In this document: positions 18,481 through 28,386 of the stretch, piece by piece | Layout: every line of letters begins with the position of its first letter | Numbering within the stretch: position 1 is the first letter of the stretch | Assembly (NCBI RefSeq): GCF_000478825.2 | Contig: NZ_CP007542.1 | Span: 3,038,001-3,102,000 of the forward strand | Length of the DNA: 64,000 nt | Source: Synechocystis sp. PCC 6714 | Lineage (GTDB): Bacteria; Cyanobacteriota; Cyanobacteriia; Cyanobacteriales; Microcystaceae | Direction: 5' to 3' | Translations under genes and position numbers: made by a program | Notes under the pieces: model-generated | Told to the model about the DNA's origin: nothing | The model's input: only the letters and a program-made list of their open reading frames with translations | Databases searched by the model: none

Positions 18481-18819
18481 TCAAAGCTTAAATTTAGTCC
18501 CTTTGATTCCCTCCACCACCACAATCCCCGCTCGCCCCAGCAACTCCTTCCAGCGAGCATTTTCCACCTTGGGTTGGCCTAGAGCCACTAATACACCAGG
18601 GTTAGCTCAGATTTCTGGTTTACCCTCCACGGGATACTAGAACAGATCTCTCGCCACAAAAACATCAGGATTATCGGCAAAAAGATATTCCAAGCTTTCT
18701 TTTAATAGAACAATTTAACTAAATTGTTTGGTGTTGTCAGCCATGCGTTGTCCATCACTATCGGGATAAACAATTTGCCGATCTAAGGCTATGGTGATAG
18801 TGGTGGTCTCCAGCAGCTA
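18481..18819 (-). pseudogene. Decayed Uma2 (DUF820) endonuclease-fold gene
   Basis: Read on the minus strand from about 18819 to the TGA at 18483-18481, one continuous frame gives Uma2 N-terminal signatures: YPDSDGQRMADNTKQF, then LEYLFADNPDVFVARDLF, then YPVEGKPEI and GVLVALGQPK. Three in-frame stops (TAA after KQFS, TAG where Trp is expected before YPVEG, TGA where Arg is expected after KPEI) interrupt it, and there is no start codon. The Trp-to-TAG and Arg-to-TGA positions look like single G-to-A or C-to-T changes. The last 30 codons no longer resemble Uma2, and the rest of the PD-(D/E)XK fold is missing. It is clearly non-functional. Confidence 0.8.
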
Positions 18820-18867
18820 GGCACTGACCTTTAGTTGAACTGATGACTTTTCAACATTATTTTAGAA

Positions 18868-18995
18868 CCTCTTTGAAAAGCCCCCCTGGCCCCCAATTCT
18901 GGAGAGAAAGTCTTCAAAGTCCCCCAAACTTGCCGGAGCTTAGGGAGGAGATTCAGGGGGCAGAATAACTTTTAAAACATTATCTGGGGGGAATT
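18868..18995. repeat. Dispersed G/C-tract repeat (copy A)
   Basis: This non-coding stretch between the Uma2 pseudogene and gltB has alternating C- and G-tracts (GCCCCCCTGGCCCCC, AAAGTCCCCC, GCCGGAG, CAGGGGGCAGAA, TCTGGGGGGAATT) that can fold on themselves. A similar arrangement, inverted, is at 57232-57350 (AAAGTCCCCCTGG, CTCCGGCATTGGGAG, TAGGGGGCAAAC on the minus strand). Weaker relatives may lie at 45280-45345 and 31990-32110. It looks like a dispersed intergenic repeat. Family membership was judged by eye only. Confidence 0.45.
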
Positions 18996-19111
18996 CTTCA
19001 ACCCTGAAACAAACTACAGCAAAATAGTTAAACTTGTTACCTTTTCCCCGGGAGAAATCTGAAATTTGAGCGAAACTTAATAGATTCATTAAGCAGACTG
19101 TCTCAATCAAG

Positions 19112-19125
19112 GTTATGACCGTTAC
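19112..19125. promoter_or_regulatory. Possible NtcA-type site upstream of gltB
   Basis: GTT-N8-TAC at 19112-19125 differs by one base from the NtcA consensus GTA-N8-TAC. A TAnnnT hexamer (TACCCT, 19144-19149) follows after 18 bp, slightly shorter than the 20-24 bp usual for NtcA-activated promoters. Nitrogen control of a glutamate synthase gene is biologically sensible. The match is imperfect and such short motifs occur by chance. Confidence 0.3.
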
Positions 19126-19202
19126 AATTCAAAAACCGGGGAATACCCTGCCATAGAGGTCTTCACCCCCTCATTCCAAACTTTTGTACGGTTATCAGTC
19201 CT

Positions 19203-22200
19203 ATGAACAGCTTCCACCAAGCTCCCTCAGCCCAAGGCCTTTACGATCCCCACCAGGAACATGATGCCTGTGGCGTTGGTTTTATCGTGCAGATGAAGGG
19301 CAAGACTTCCCACGATATTGTGGAGCAGGGTTTGCAGATGTTGGTCAATCTGGAGCACCGGGGAGCCTGTGGCTGTGAACCAAACACAGGGGATGGGGCT
19401 GGCATCTTAATCCAAGTTCCCCACAAATTTATCCAAAAAGTGGCTGGAGCCGAAGGAATAACCATTCCTGCTCCGGGACAGTATGCCGTAGGTAACATTT
19501 ACGGCTCCCCAGATCCGATCGCCAGGGCGGAAACTCGAAGATTATTCAAAGAAGTGACGGAGGCGGAGGGCTTAACTCTGTTGGGTTGGCGGGATATTCC
19601 CACGGATCATAGTTCCCTGGGCCAGACGGCGATCGCCAGTGAACCTTTTATGCAGCAGGTTTACATTGCCCGGCCAGAAGGTTTGACCGATGACTTGGAT
19701 TTTGAGCGCAAATTGTTTGTATTGCGGAAGCTGAGCCACAATGCCATTCGAGCTACAGGATTTAACAAGTTTTGGTATGTGGCTAGTTTATCGGCCCGGA
19801 CACTGGTTTATAAGGGGATGCTGACCACCGCCCAGGTGGGGCAATATTATCCAGAATTGCATGATCCGGATATGGAAAGTGCCCTGGCCCTGGTCCATTC
19901 CCGGTTTAGTACTAACACTTTTCCCAGTTGGGAGCGTTCCCACCCCTACCGTTACATTGCCCATAACGGCGAAATCAACACTATGCGGGGCAACGTCAAC
20001 TGGATGCAAGCCAGGCAAGCTCTGTTTGAATCGTCCCTGTTCGGGGAGGATATGGCCAAAGTCCAGCCGGTGATTAACATTGACGGTAGTGACTCCACCA
20101 TTTTTGATAATGCCTTAGAACTGCTTTATCTGGCCGGTCGCTCCCTACCCCATGCGGTGATGATGATGATTCCCGAGCCGTGGAGTGCCCACGAGTCCAT
20201 GGGGCCTGAGAAAAAAGCGTTTTATAAATACCATTCCTGTTTAATGGAGCCTTGGGACGGGCCGGCTTCCATCGCCTTCACCAACGGCAAGATGATGGGG
20301 GCAGTGTTGGACCGTAATGGTCTGCGGCCTTCTCGCTACTACGTCACCAAGGATGATCTGGTGATTATGGCTTCCGAAGCGGGGGTTTTGCCCATTGAGC
20401 CGGAGCGGGTGGCCAAAAAAGGTCGTTTACAACCGGGGCGGATGTTCTTGGTGGATATGGAACAAGGACGCATCATCGCCGATGAGGAAATTAAGCAAGA
20501 AATTGTCAGTCAATATCCCTACGGGGAATGGTTAGCGGCTAACCTCAAATCCTTGGATCAGTTGCCTAATCCCGGTAATGTCCCCGGCACCGATGGGGAA
20601 AGTTTACGCCAACGCCAAATGGCCTTTGGATACACCTTTGAAGAACTGCGGATTCTGTTAGCTCCCATGGGCCGGGATGGGGTGGAGGCGATCGGTTCCA
20701 TGGGGGCAGACACTCCGTTGGCGGTGCTGTCCGATAAGCCCAAGTTGCTCTATAACTATTTCCAACAGTTATTTGCTCAGGTTACTAATCCCCCCATTGA
20801 TTCCATCCGGGAAGAAATTATTACCTCTGCAGAAACCACCATTGGCGGCGAAGGCAATTTACTCGATCCCAGGCCAGAAAGTTGCCGCTTAATTGAACTA
20901 AAAACGCCAATTCTGACCAATGAAGATTTAGCCAAATTGAAAGCGCTGGATAATGACGAGTTTAAATCCGTTACTTTACCGATCTTATTTGATCCTAACC
21001 AAGGGGAAAAGGGCTTAAAAACTGCTTTAGATGATTTGTTTACTGAGGCGGATCAAGCTATTGCAAAAGGAACTAATTTAATCATTCTCAGTGACCGGGA
21101 TGTTTCGGTGGAAAAAGCCGCTATCCCCGCATTGTTGGCTGTATCGGGATTACATCACCATTTAATCCGTAACGGTTCCCGCACCAAAGTGGGGCTAGTG
21201 TTGGAATCCGGCGAACCCAGGGAAGTGCATCATTTTGCAGTCTTATTGGGCTACGGTTGTGGAGCCATTAATCCTTATCTAGCCTTTGAAACTTTAGACG
21301 GCATGATCGCTGAAGGTTTACTGGTGAATGTGGATCATAAAACTGCCTGTAAAAACTACATCAAAGCCGCCACTAAAGGGGTTATTAAAGTTGCTTCCAA
21401 AATTGGTATTTCCACCATTCAAAGTTATCGGGGGGCACAAATTTTTGAGGCAGTGGGTTTAAATCAAGCCGTCATTGATGAATATTTCTGCCGCACCTCT
21501 TCCCGTATCCAGGGTTCCGACCTAGGGATAATTGCCCAGGAAGCTATTCTGCGCCATCAACACGCCTTTGCCCCCCGCCCCGGCGATCGCCATACCCTTG
21601 ATGTGGGGGGTGAATACCAGTGGCGTAAGGATGGGGAAGAGCATTTATTTAGTCCCCAAACCATTCATTTGCTCCAGCGGGCGGTGCGGGAAGGGAATTA
21701 TGAACTGTATAAACAGTACGCCGCTCTGGTTAATGAGCAGAACCAAAAATTCTTTACCCTGCGGGGCTTGCTGGATTTCCAAGACCGACAACCCATTCCC
21801 CTAGAGGAAGTGGAACCCGTGGAGGCGATTATGAAACGCTTTAAAACCGGGGCCATGAGCTATGGGTCTATCTCCAAAGAAGCCCACGAGTCCCTGGCGA
21901 TCGCCATGAACCGCATTGGCGGTAAGTCCAACACCGGGGAAGGAGGAGAAGATCCGGAACGGTTTACCTGGACAAACGAACAGGGTGATTCCAAAAACAG
22001 TGCCATTAAACAAGTGGCATCGGGACGATTTGGGGTGACCAGTTTGTACCTCTCCCAAGCCAAGGAAATTCAGATCAAAATGGCCCAGGGGGCCAAACCC
22101 GGCGAAGGGGGTCAATTGCCCGGCAAAAAGGTTTATCCCTGGATTGCCAAAGTGCGCCACTCTACCCCCGGTGTGGGTTTAATTTCTCCCCCGCCCCACC

Positions 22201-23795
22201 ACGACATTTACTCCATTGAAGATTTGGCGGAGTTAATCCACGATTTGAAAAACGCTAACCGGGAAGCTCGCATTAACGTCAAACTCGTTTCCGAAGTAGG
22301 GGTGGGAACTATCGCCGCTGGGGTAGCCAAAGCCCATGCCGATGTAGTCCTTGTTTCCGGTTATGACGGTGGTACAGGAGCATCCCCCCAAACTTCCATT
22401 AAACACGCCGGTCTGCCCTGGGAATTGGGACTAGCGGAAACCCATCAAACCCTGGTGTTAAATAATCTCCGCTCCCGCATTGTGGTGGAAACCGATGGGC
22501 AAATGAAAACTGGCCGGGACGTGGCGATCGCCGCTTTGCTGGGGGCAGAAGAGTTTGGTTTTTCCACTGCGCCGTTGGTATCCCTGGGGTGCATTATGAT
22601 GCGGGCCTGTCACCTCAATACCTGTCCTGTGGGCATTGCCACCCAAAACCCGGAACTGCGGGCCAAATTTACCGGCGATCCGGCCCATGCGGTGAACTTT
22701 ATGACCTTCATTGCCACGGAACTGCGGGAGATTATGGCCCAACTCGGTTTCCGTACCATCAACGAAATGGTGGGCCACACGGAAATTTTGGAACCCAAAA
22801 AAGCGGTGGACCATTGGAAGGCTAAAGGGATTGACCTTTCCCCTCTGCTCCATCAGCCTGATGTTGCCCCGGAAGTGGGTCGTTATTGCCAAATTCCCCA
22901 GGATCATGGCCTGCAACACTCCCTCGATGTCACCCAATTGCTGGATCTTTGCCAACCGGCGATCGCCAAGGGGGAAAAAGTTAAGGCCACCCTACCCATT
23001 ACCAATATCAATCGGGTGGTGGGCACCATTGTGGGCAATGAAATCACCAAACGCCATTGGGAAGGGCTAACGGAAGATACTGTTCATCTTCATTTCCAAG
23101 GCAGTGCCGGCCAAAGTTTCGGCGCATTCATTCCCAAAGGCATGACCCTAGAGCTAGAAGGGGATGCCAATGATTATTTAGGTAAAGGCCTGAGTGGCGG
23201 CAAAATTATCGTTTATCCCCCCAAGGGTTCTAGTTTTAATGCTTGGGAAAACATCATTGCCGGTAACGTTTGCCTCTACGGAGCCACGGCGGGGGAAGTC
23301 TATATTTCCGGCATGGTGGGGGAACGGTTCTGTGTCCGCAACTCCGGCGTTAATACCGTTGTGGAAGCGGTGGGGGACCATGGCTGTGAGTATATGACCG
23401 GCGGTAAGGTGGTGGTTCTCGGTCAAACGGGACGAAACTTTGCGGCGGGCATGAGTGGCGGCGTTGCTTATATTCTTGATGAAACCGGTGATTTTGCCAC
23501 CCGTTGTAATCAAGCCATGGTTGCTTTGGAAACACTTGAAGATCCAGAAGAAATTAAGGATCTCCAAGAACTAATTCAAAATCACGTTAACTACACCGAT
23601 AGCGCCAAAGGTAAAGCTGTTTTAGCAGATTGGGAAACTAGTATTTCCAAATTTATTAAGGTGATGCCCCGGGATTACAAACGGGTTCTGCAAGCCATTA
23701 AAAATGCCTTGGAAGCTGGTTTGAGCGGCGATGATGCCCTGAATGCGGCGTTTGAGGAGAATGCCAAAGATGTAGCTCGCATTGGGGGTAGCTAG
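19203..23795 (+). CDS. gltB: Glutamate synthase large subunit, GltB (NADH-type)
   Basis: A 1530-residue enzyme. Removal of a short propeptide would expose Cys23 (HDACGVGF) as the amidotransferase nucleophile. The glutaminase domain is followed by the central domain, the FMN/synthase domain ([23 protein letters not shown]), 3Fe-4S cysteines in [16 protein letters not shown], and the C-terminal GXGXG beta-helix ([11 protein letters not shown]). It converts glutamine plus 2-oxoglutarate to two glutamates. The segment between [10 protein letters not shown] and [13 protein letters not shown] is short and lacks the roughly 27-residue insertion I recall in ferredoxin-dependent GlsF. I therefore assign it to the pyridine-nucleotide type, which needs a GltD subunit not encoded here. 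Confidence 0.92.
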   Translation: MNSFHQAPSAQGLYDPHQEHDACGVGFIVQMKGKTSHDIVEQGLQMLVNLEHRGACGCEPNTGDGAGILIQVPHKFIQKVAGAEGITIPAPGQYAVGNIYGSPDPIARAETRRLFKEVTEAEGLTLLGWRDIPTDHSSLGQTAIASEPFMQQVYIARPEGLTDDLDFERKLFVLRKLSHNAIRATGFNKFWYVASLSARTLVYKGMLTTAQVGQYYPELHDPDMESALALVHSRFSTNTFPSWERSHPYRYIAHNGEINTMRGNVNWMQARQALFESSLFGEDMAKVQPVINIDGSDSTIFDNALELLYLAGRSLPHAVMMMIPEPWSAHESMGPEKKAFYKYHSCLMEPWDGPASIAFTNGKMMGAVLDRNGLRPSRYYVTKDDLVIMASEAGVLPIEPERVAKKGRLQPGRMFLVDMEQGRIIADEEIKQEIVSQYPYGEWLAANLKSLDQLPNPGNVPGTDGESLRQRQMAFGYTFEELRILLAPMGRDGVEAIGSMGADTPLAVLSDKPKLLYNYFQQLFAQVTNPPIDSIREEIITSAETTIGGEGNLLDPRPESCRLIELKTPILTNEDLAKLKALDNDEFKSVTLPILFDPNQGEKGLKTALDDLFTEADQAIAKGTNLIILSDRDVSVEKAAIPALLAVSGLHHHLIRNGSRTKVGLVLESGEPREVHHFAVLLGYGCGAINPYLAFETLDGMIAEGLLVNVDHKTACKNYIKAATKGVIKVASKIGISTIQSYRGAQIFEAVGLNQAVIDEYFCRTSSRIQGSDLGIIAQEAILRHQHAFAPRPGDRHTLDVGGEYQWRKDGEEHLFSPQTIHLLQRAVREGNYELYKQYAALVNEQNQKFFTLRGLLDFQDRQPIPLEEVEPVEAIMKRFKTGAMSYGSISKEAHESLAIAMNRIGGKSNTGEGGEDPERFTWTNEQGDSKNSAIKQVASGRFGVTSLYLSQAKEIQIKMAQGAKPGEGGQLPGKKVYPWIAKVRHSTPGVGLISPPPHHDIYSIEDLAELIHDLKNANREARINVKLVSEVGVGTIAAGVAKAHADVVLVSGYDGGTGASPQTSIKHAGLPWELGLAETHQTLVLNNLRSRIVVETDGQMKTGRDVAIAALLGAEEFGFSTAPLVSLGCIMMRACHLNTCPVGIATQNPELRAKFTGDPAHAVNFMTFIATELREIMAQLGFRTINEMVGHTEILEPKKAVDHWKAKGIDLSPLLHQPDVAPEVGRYCQIPQDHGLQHSLDVTQLLDLCQPAIAKGEKVKATLPITNINRVVGTIVGNEITKRHWEGLTEDTVHLHFQGSAGQSFGAFIPKGMTLELEGDANDYLGKGLSGGKIIVYPPKGSSFNAWENIIAGNVCLYGATAGEVYISGMVGERFCVRNSGVNTVVEAVGDHGCEYMTGGKVVVLGQTGRNFAAGMSGGVAYILDETGDFATRCNQAMVALETLEDPEEIKDLQELIQNHVNYTDSAKGKAVLADWETSISKFIKVMPRDYKRVLQAIKNALEAGLSGDDALNAAFEENAKDVARIGGS

Positions 23796-23869
23796 GTTAT
23801 CGAGCATTTGCATTAGGAGGGATATAACGATCAGTTAATCTCTCCTTTGTTCAACCTTGGCTACAATTT

Positions 23870-24142
23870 ATGTATGAATTTCGTTGGAATTCAGAGAAAA
23901 ATGAATGGCTAAAACAAAATCGTCGAGTTTCTTTTGAGCAAATTGTTAAGGCTGTTCAGAATGATGATGTTCTTGCTGATGTCGAGAATCCAAACCAAGA
24001 AAAATATCCCCATCAGTATATGTTGATTGTCAAGATTAGTGATTATGTCTATTGTGTCCCTTATGTTAAAGATGGGTCTACTCACTTTTTTAAAACAATT
24101 TTTCCAAGCCGTAAAATGACTAAGTTTTATTTAGGAAGTTAA
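23870..24142 (+). CDS. brnT: BrnT-family toxin
   Basis: A 90-residue protein with the BrnT pattern: an N-terminal FRWNSEKNEWLKQNRRVSFEQ motif, a central LIVKISDYVYCVPYV strand pair, and a C-terminal TIFPSRKMTKFYLG strand that corresponds to the IRIISARKAT-type motif. BrnT is a RelE-fold ribonuclease toxin neutralised by BrnA. The RHH-type antitoxin gene begins 2 bp after its stop, the usual toxin-first order. It is the first gene of the accessory island, 75 bp after gltB. Confidence 0.72.
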   Translation: MYEFRWNSEKNEWLKQNRRVSFEQIVKAVQNDDVLADVENPNQEKYPHQYMLIVKISDYVYCVPYVKDGSTHFFKTIFPSRKMTKFYLGS

Positions 24143-24144
24143 TT

Positions 24145-24468
24145 ATGTTATCTAATGCTGACTGGGACAAAATGACGGATGATGAATTTGCTAATGCTTG
24201 GAAGCTTGATAATGAAGAGCAGGAGCTTTTAAGGAGTCTTGAAAATGGGGAATGGGTTAGTGTGCCTAATTTTGAGGAAAGAAAACGAGAGCTTCAGGAG
24301 ATGGCAAAAGCCCAAATGACTCAGCAAACCATAGAAGTCAATTTATCGATGCAAGACGCGGATAAGATTAGAGATCTCGCTGAGCAGTCGCAGATTTCGA
24401 TAAATCTTTTTGCCCAAGAGATTATTCATCGCTATTTAGGAGGTGAGTTAGTTGAAAAGCAATCATAA
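24145..24468 (+). CDS. brnA: BrnA-like ribbon-helix-helix antitoxin
   Basis: A 107-residue protein. The N-terminal half is acidic (MLSNADWDKMTDDEF, typical of toxin-binding tails) and the C-terminal half has a CopG/Arc-type ribbon-helix-helix segment: TIEVNLSMQDADKIRDLAEQ then SINLFAQEIIHRYL. It should bind the preceding BrnT-like toxin and repress their shared promoter. Spacing of 2 bp from the toxin indicates translational coupling. The family name is given by fold and position. Confidence 0.7.
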   Translation: MLSNADWDKMTDDEFANAWKLDNEEQELLRSLENGEWVSVPNFEERKRELQEMAKAQMTQQTIEVNLSMQDADKIRDLAEQSQISINLFAQEIIHRYLGGELVEKQS

Positions 24469-24475
24469 TTTTCGT

Positions 24476-24529
24476 ATGCAATATTTTGAACAGGAGGATG
24501 TTCTACATTTAGTGAATTTCATCAGTTAA
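24476..24529 (+). pseudogene. Remnant or leader ORF resembling a DUF2283 antitoxin start (17 aa)
   Basis: An ATG-initiated 17-codon frame reads MQYFEQEDVLHLVNFIS and stops at TAA (24527-24529), with the stop overlapping the hicA ATG as TAATG. The first 13 residues look like the beginning of DUF2283 antitoxins (the pattern QYFExEDxLHLV), so this may be the stump of a lost antitoxin. As it stands it could act as a leader giving translational coupling to hicA. The call is tentative because the match is very short. Confidence 0.4.
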
Positions 24530-24744
24530 TGCCCAAGAAAATTCGTGAACTCAAAGCACTATTGAAGCAAGCGGGATTTACCGTCAAACCAGCAAAGGGA
24601 AGTCATAGCAAATGGACTCACCCCAGTCTCCCGCAGGCTATCATTATGGCAGGGAAGGACGGCGATGATGCTAAACTTTACCTAGAAAAGCAGGTGATGG
24701 AAAGTTTGGCCAAATTACGAAAACTTGATCAGGAGGGTAACTAA
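24529..24744 (+). CDS. hicA: HicA-type mRNA interferase toxin
   Basis: A 71-residue double-stranded-RNA-binding-fold toxin: PKKIRELKALLKQAGF, then the catalytic-histidine motif KGSHSKWTHP with H26, then YLEKQVMESLAKL. HicA cleaves mRNA and is neutralised by HicB. hicB begins 2 bp after its stop. The start overlaps the stop of a 17-codon frame (TAATG), suggesting reinitiation. All family features are intact, so it is probably functional. Confidence 0.87.
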   Translation: MPKKIRELKALLKQAGFTVKPAKGSHSKWTHPSLPQAIIMAGKDGDDAKLYLEKQVMESLAKLRKLDQEGN

Positions 24745-24746
24745 AA

Positions 24747-24953
24747 ATGAAATATACAATTGTCATTCAGTGGTCAGATACGGATAACTGCTTTGTTGTC
24801 TTTCTTCCAGATTTTGAATCGGTTATGCAGCCCGTTACCCACGGTGATAGCTATGATGAAGCATTGCAAAATGCCCAGGAAGTTTTGAGTTTGTTAACGG
24901 AGCTAGATGACGGGAAACTGCCCAAACCTCAACCACTTCTTCAAATGGCGTAG
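24747..24953 (+). CDS. hicB: HicB-type antitoxin
   Basis: A 68-residue protein with the HicB partial RNase H-like fold: MKYTIVIQWSDTDNCFVVFLPDF, then VTHGDSYDEALQNAQEVLSLL. It lacks a C-terminal DNA-binding domain, as in the short HicB subtype. It pairs with the hicA toxin 2 bp upstream. It differs from the truncated HicB-like gene at 52298-52465. Confidence 0.85.
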   Translation: MKYTIVIQWSDTDNCFVVFLPDFESVMQPVTHGDSYDEALQNAQEVLSLLTELDDGKLPKPQPLLQMA

Positions 24954-24982
24954 ACTGTAGATAAAAAGTTCTAAATATAGCA

Positions 24983-27724
24983 ATGATAGCGACCACTGAA
25001 TCTCTCCGCAGTTTTGTGCATTATTGCCAGCAACATATTAAGGGGGATGAAAAGTCGGAGTCCCAAACTTTTTTGACCAAGTTTTTTCAGGCTTTTGGTC
25101 ACGAGGGTATTAAGGAAGCAGGGGCAGAGTTTGAACAGAGGGTAAAAAAGAGTAGTAAACAGGATCGAACGGGCTTTGCGGATTTGGTCTGGCCGTCCAG
25201 GTTGAGGGTTAAAGGGGTGGTGATTGAAATGAAGAAGCGGGGCACAGATTTAACTTTGCATTATTCCCAGCTTGAACGGTATTGGATGCGGTTAACGCCT
25301 AAGCCCCAGTATTCAATCCTTTGTAATTTTGATGAGTTTTGGATCTACGACTTCACCAATCAAGTAGATGAGCCGGTGGATCGGGTCAGGCTGGAGGATT
25401 TACCTAAGCGTTTGGGGACTTTTTCCTTTATGGAAATTGGGGGGAAGGCTCCCATTTTTCGCAATAACCAAGTAGAGGTAACGGAACGCACCGCCCGACG
25501 CATGGGAGAGTTTTATCAGTTGGTGCGGGAGCGGGGTAAAAGGGAGAAGTTTGCCTATTTTACGGAGGAGCAGTTACAACGGTTTACTTTGCAATGTGTG
25601 CTGGCAATGTTTGCCGAGGATCGCAATCTTTTGCCCAGGGATTTGTTTGTGTCTTTGCTACAGGATTGTTTGACGGAGAAGGATAATGCTTATGATGCGT
25701 TTAGTGGCCTATTTCGGGCTATGAATCAGCCAGGCGTTGTTCCCCAGGGTCGTTATGCAGGAGTGGATTACTTTAATGGGGGTTTATTTGCAGAAATTCA
25801 GCCGATCGCCTTGGAAGAATCAGAGTTAAAACTTTTAGATGTTTGTGCCAGGGATAATTGGGAAAATATTCGTCCGTCGATTTTTGGCAATATCTTTGAA
25901 GGGGCGATTGATGAAAATGAGCGTCATGCTAGGGGCATTCATTACACGTCGGAAACAGATATTCGACAGATTGTACGGCCAACAATTTCAGATTATTGGG
26001 AAGAAAAAATCAATAATGCTAGAACGATTGGGGAATTAAATCAGCTTCAGCTAGAGTTACAAGCTTATCGAGTGCTTGATCCGGCCTGTGGATCGGGGAA
26101 TTTTCTTTATGTAGCTTATCAGGAACTAAAACGCATTGAACGGCTTTTAATTCAGAAGATTGCAGACAAACGCAAGCAACCACCAAGCCAAATGGAAATA
26201 GGTTTTGTCACACCTTTACAGCTTTTTGGCATGGATACAAATTCCTTTGCGGTGCAGTTAGCCAGGGTAACAATGATGATTGCCAGAAAAATTGCCATTG
26301 ATAAATTCGAGTTAACAGAACCAGCTTTACCGCTAGATTCGTTAGATAAAAATATTCTTTGCCAAGATGCTTTGTTTACAGATTGGCCAAGGGCCGATGC
26401 CATTATTGGAAATCCACCTTTTCTTGGGGGACATTTAATGCGTATAGAACTAGGTGATAATTATGTTGACAAGCTTTTCAAGCAGTTTCCAGAAGTCGTT
26501 AATCAACAAATAGACTTTGCAAGTCATTGGTTTCGCCTAGCTCATAATAAAATAAAAGAAAATTCTGGACGTGCAGGTTTAGTGGGAACAAATTCAATTA
26601 GTCAAGGCAAGAGTCGTCAAGCATCTTTAGACTATATTGTTGAGCATGGAGGATATATTCATAATGCTATTTCGTCGCAAATTTGGTCAGGAGATGCAAA
26701 AGTACATGTTAGTTTAGTCAATTGGATGACATCTAAACCGACTGAATTCTATTTGGATAACCGGCAAGTCAGTTTAATCAATTCATCATTAAAATCAGCT
26801 TCAGATATTCGACTAGCAAAGATTCTAAAAATCAATCAGAATGTTGCTTTTAGAGGAGTTGAACCTAATGGTAGTGGTTTTTTTATTAATGAGTATGTTG
26901 TTCACGAATGGATTTATAAAAATCAATCTAATAAGGCAGTTCTTAAATTATTTTCGATGGGGTCGAATTTGGTTCGTAATCCCCATGGAAAACCAGAGAG
27001 GTGGATTATCGACTTTAGGGATTTTAGCGTAGAAGAAGCTCAAATGTTTTGCCTGCCTTTCGAGCACGTCAAAAATACGGTTAAGGAATTTCGCCAAACA
27101 AATAGAGTATCAATGCTCCGGGAAAATTGGTGGAAGTTTAAACGTACAAATTTAGCAATGAGAAATGCCGTAACCAAACTATCCTTCTTTTTTAATGTTT
27201 CTAGGGTATCAAAGTGGTTTATTTTTCTGCCGATTGAAACAAAGTATTTACCGGCAGATTCAACGACAGTAGTAGCTTCGGATGATTTTTATGTGTTGGG
27301 AATATTGACCTCTGACGTTCATCGTCAATGGGTAAAAACCCAAAGCTCAACATTAAAGGGCGATACCCGTTACACTCACAATACTTGTTTTGAAACCTTT
27401 CCCTTTCCCCAAACCGCCAGTGAAAAACTGACCCAACAAATTCGTCAGGCGATGGTTGATTTACATGAATATCGTAGTCAGCAAATGGAGGCCAAACAAT
27501 GGGGAATTACCAAACTGTATAATGCTTTTTTCGATGAGCCGGCCAGTCAACTGTATAAACTCCATAAAAAACTGGATGAATTAGTGATGAAAGCCTATGG
27601 ATTCAAAAAAGATGACGACATTCTGGAAAAACTTTTAAACCTCAATCTTGAACTTGCTGAAAAGGAAAAAAAAGGTGAAAGTATTATCGGCCCCTGGGCT
27701 ATAGATAATCCACCAAAATCTTAA
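24983..27724 (+). CDS. MmeI-like single-chain restriction endonuclease-methyltransferase
   Basis: A 913-residue protein. The N-terminal nuclease domain has D67 and E82-x-K84 (VVIEMKKRG), a PD-(D/E)XK arrangement similar to the MmeI family. A helical connector follows. The adenine methyltransferase domain has the SAM motif DPACGSGNF near residue 366 and the catalytic NPPF near residue 476. The rest would be the target-recognition and C-terminal helical regions (YNAFFDEPASQLYKLHKKLDEL). Such type IIL/IIG enzymes combine cutting and modification in one chain with one recognition domain. There is no separate specificity gene nearby. The bases at about 26440-27350 are visibly more AT-rich than the 5' part. 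Confidence 0.8.
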   Translation: MIATTESLRSFVHYCQQHIKGDEKSESQTFLTKFFQAFGHEGIKEAGAEFEQRVKKSSKQDRTGFADLVWPSRLRVKGVVIEMKKRGTDLTLHYSQLERYWMRLTPKPQYSILCNFDEFWIYDFTNQVDEPVDRVRLEDLPKRLGTFSFMEIGGKAPIFRNNQVEVTERTARRMGEFYQLVRERGKREKFAYFTEEQLQRFTLQCVLAMFAEDRNLLPRDLFVSLLQDCLTEKDNAYDAFSGLFRAMNQPGVVPQGRYAGVDYFNGGLFAEIQPIALEESELKLLDVCARDNWENIRPSIFGNIFEGAIDENERHARGIHYTSETDIRQIVRPTISDYWEEKINNARTIGELNQLQLELQAYRVLDPACGSGNFLYVAYQELKRIERLLIQKIADKRKQPPSQMEIGFVTPLQLFGMDTNSFAVQLARVTMMIARKIAIDKFELTEPALPLDSLDKNILCQDALFTDWPRADAIIGNPPFLGGHLMRIELGDNYVDKLFKQFPEVVNQQIDFASHWFRLAHNKIKENSGRAGLVGTNSISQGKSRQASLDYIVEHGGYIHNAISSQIWSGDAKVHVSLVNWMTSKPTEFYLDNRQVSLINSSLKSASDIRLAKILKINQNVAFRGVEPNGSGFFINEYVVHEWIYKNQSNKAVLKLFSMGSNLVRNPHGKPERWIIDFRDFSVEEAQMFCLPFEHVKNTVKEFRQTNRVSMLRENWWKFKRTNLAMRNAVTKLSFFFNVSRVSKWFIFLPIETKYLPADSTTVVASDDFYVLGILTSDVHRQWVKTQSSTLKGDTRYTHNTCFETFPFPQTASEKLTQQIRQAMVDLHEYRSQQMEAKQWGITKLYNAFFDEPASQLYKLHKKLDELVMKAYGFKKDDDILEKLLNLNLELAEKEKKGESIIGPWAIDNPPKS

Positions 27725-27756
27725 ATTTTGATCAACTTAGTTAAAAGATAAACATC

Positions 27757-27984
27757 ATGAACACCGCCCAAATTAGTAACGATGGTTCTCATCAAATTGT
27801 AATACTCCCCGAAGGCTTCAAATTGTCGGGTACTGAGGTTTACATTAAAAAAGTTGGAAACACGGTTGTTTTAATCTCGAAAGATAACCCTTGGCAATCC
27901 TTGATTGAAAGCTTAGATCAATTCTCAGATGACTTTATGGCAACTAGGGAACAGCTTCCCCTCGATGTGCGAGAAGAATTTTAG
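27757..27984 (+). CDS. vapB: VapB-type antitoxin
   Basis: A 75-residue protein with an AbrB/SpoVT swapped-hairpin start (TAQISNDGSHQIVILPEGFKL, then VYIKKVGNTVVLI) and a C-terminal acidic toxin-binding tail (LDQFSDDFMATREQLPLDVREEF). It is the cognate antitoxin of the VapC ribonuclease, whose ATG immediately follows its stop. The gene starts 32 bp after the restriction-methyltransferase gene. Confidence 0.85.
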   Translation: MNTAQISNDGSHQIVILPEGFKLSGTEVYIKKVGNTVVLISKDNPWQSLIESLDQFSDDFMATREQLPLDVREEF

Positions 27985-28386
27985 ATGAAATACTTACTAG
28001 ATACAAATATTCGCATTTATCTAATTAAGAAGAAGCCGCTCCAAGTCTTGGCAAAATTTCAAACCCTAGAAGTGTCAGAAATTGGTATTTCATCCATTAC
28101 CGTAGCAGAATTAGAATATGGTGTCAGTAAAAGTCAACAGCAATCGAAAAACCGTGATGCCTTGATGCAGTTCTTGATTCCGCTAGAAATCATTGAGTTT
28201 AATCAAGAAGCGGCGATCGCCTATGGCAATATCAGAAGTAATCTGGAAAGTAGAGGTCTTGTCATTGGGGCTATGGATATGCTGATTGCGGCCCATGCGT
28301 TAAGTCTGGAAGTAACTCTTGTGAGCAATAATGTTCGAGAATTTTCACGCATTAGCAATTTATTCTTGGAAAACCGGGCAGAATAA
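27985..28386 (+). CDS. vapC: VapC-type PIN-domain ribonuclease toxin
   Basis: A 133-residue PIN protein. Catalytic acidic residues are visible: D6 (LLDTNIRIYLI), E42 (TVAELEYG) and D98 (GAMDMLIAAHAL), followed by the C-terminal LVSNNVREFSRI motif. VapC toxins cleave tRNA or rRNA. It is adjacent to vapB with no gap. All key residues are present, so it is probably active. After it come 134 bp containing a HIP1 site. Confidence 0.88.
   Translation: MKYLLDTNIRIYLIKKKPLQVLAKFQTLEVSEIGISSITVAELEYGVSKSQQQSKNRDALMQFLIPLEIIEFNQEAAIAYGNIRSNLESRGLVIGAMDMLIAAHALSLEVTLVSNNVREFSRISNLFLENRAE

Noticed and set aside
21801-22160. 119-codon minus-strand frame inside gltB
   Set aside because: Antisense to the conserved FMN domain; composition is that expected from complementing a highly expressed coding sequence.
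22458-22955. 165-codon minus-strand frame inside gltB
   Set aside because: Antisense shadow of the 3Fe-4S region with no start context or homology that I recognise.
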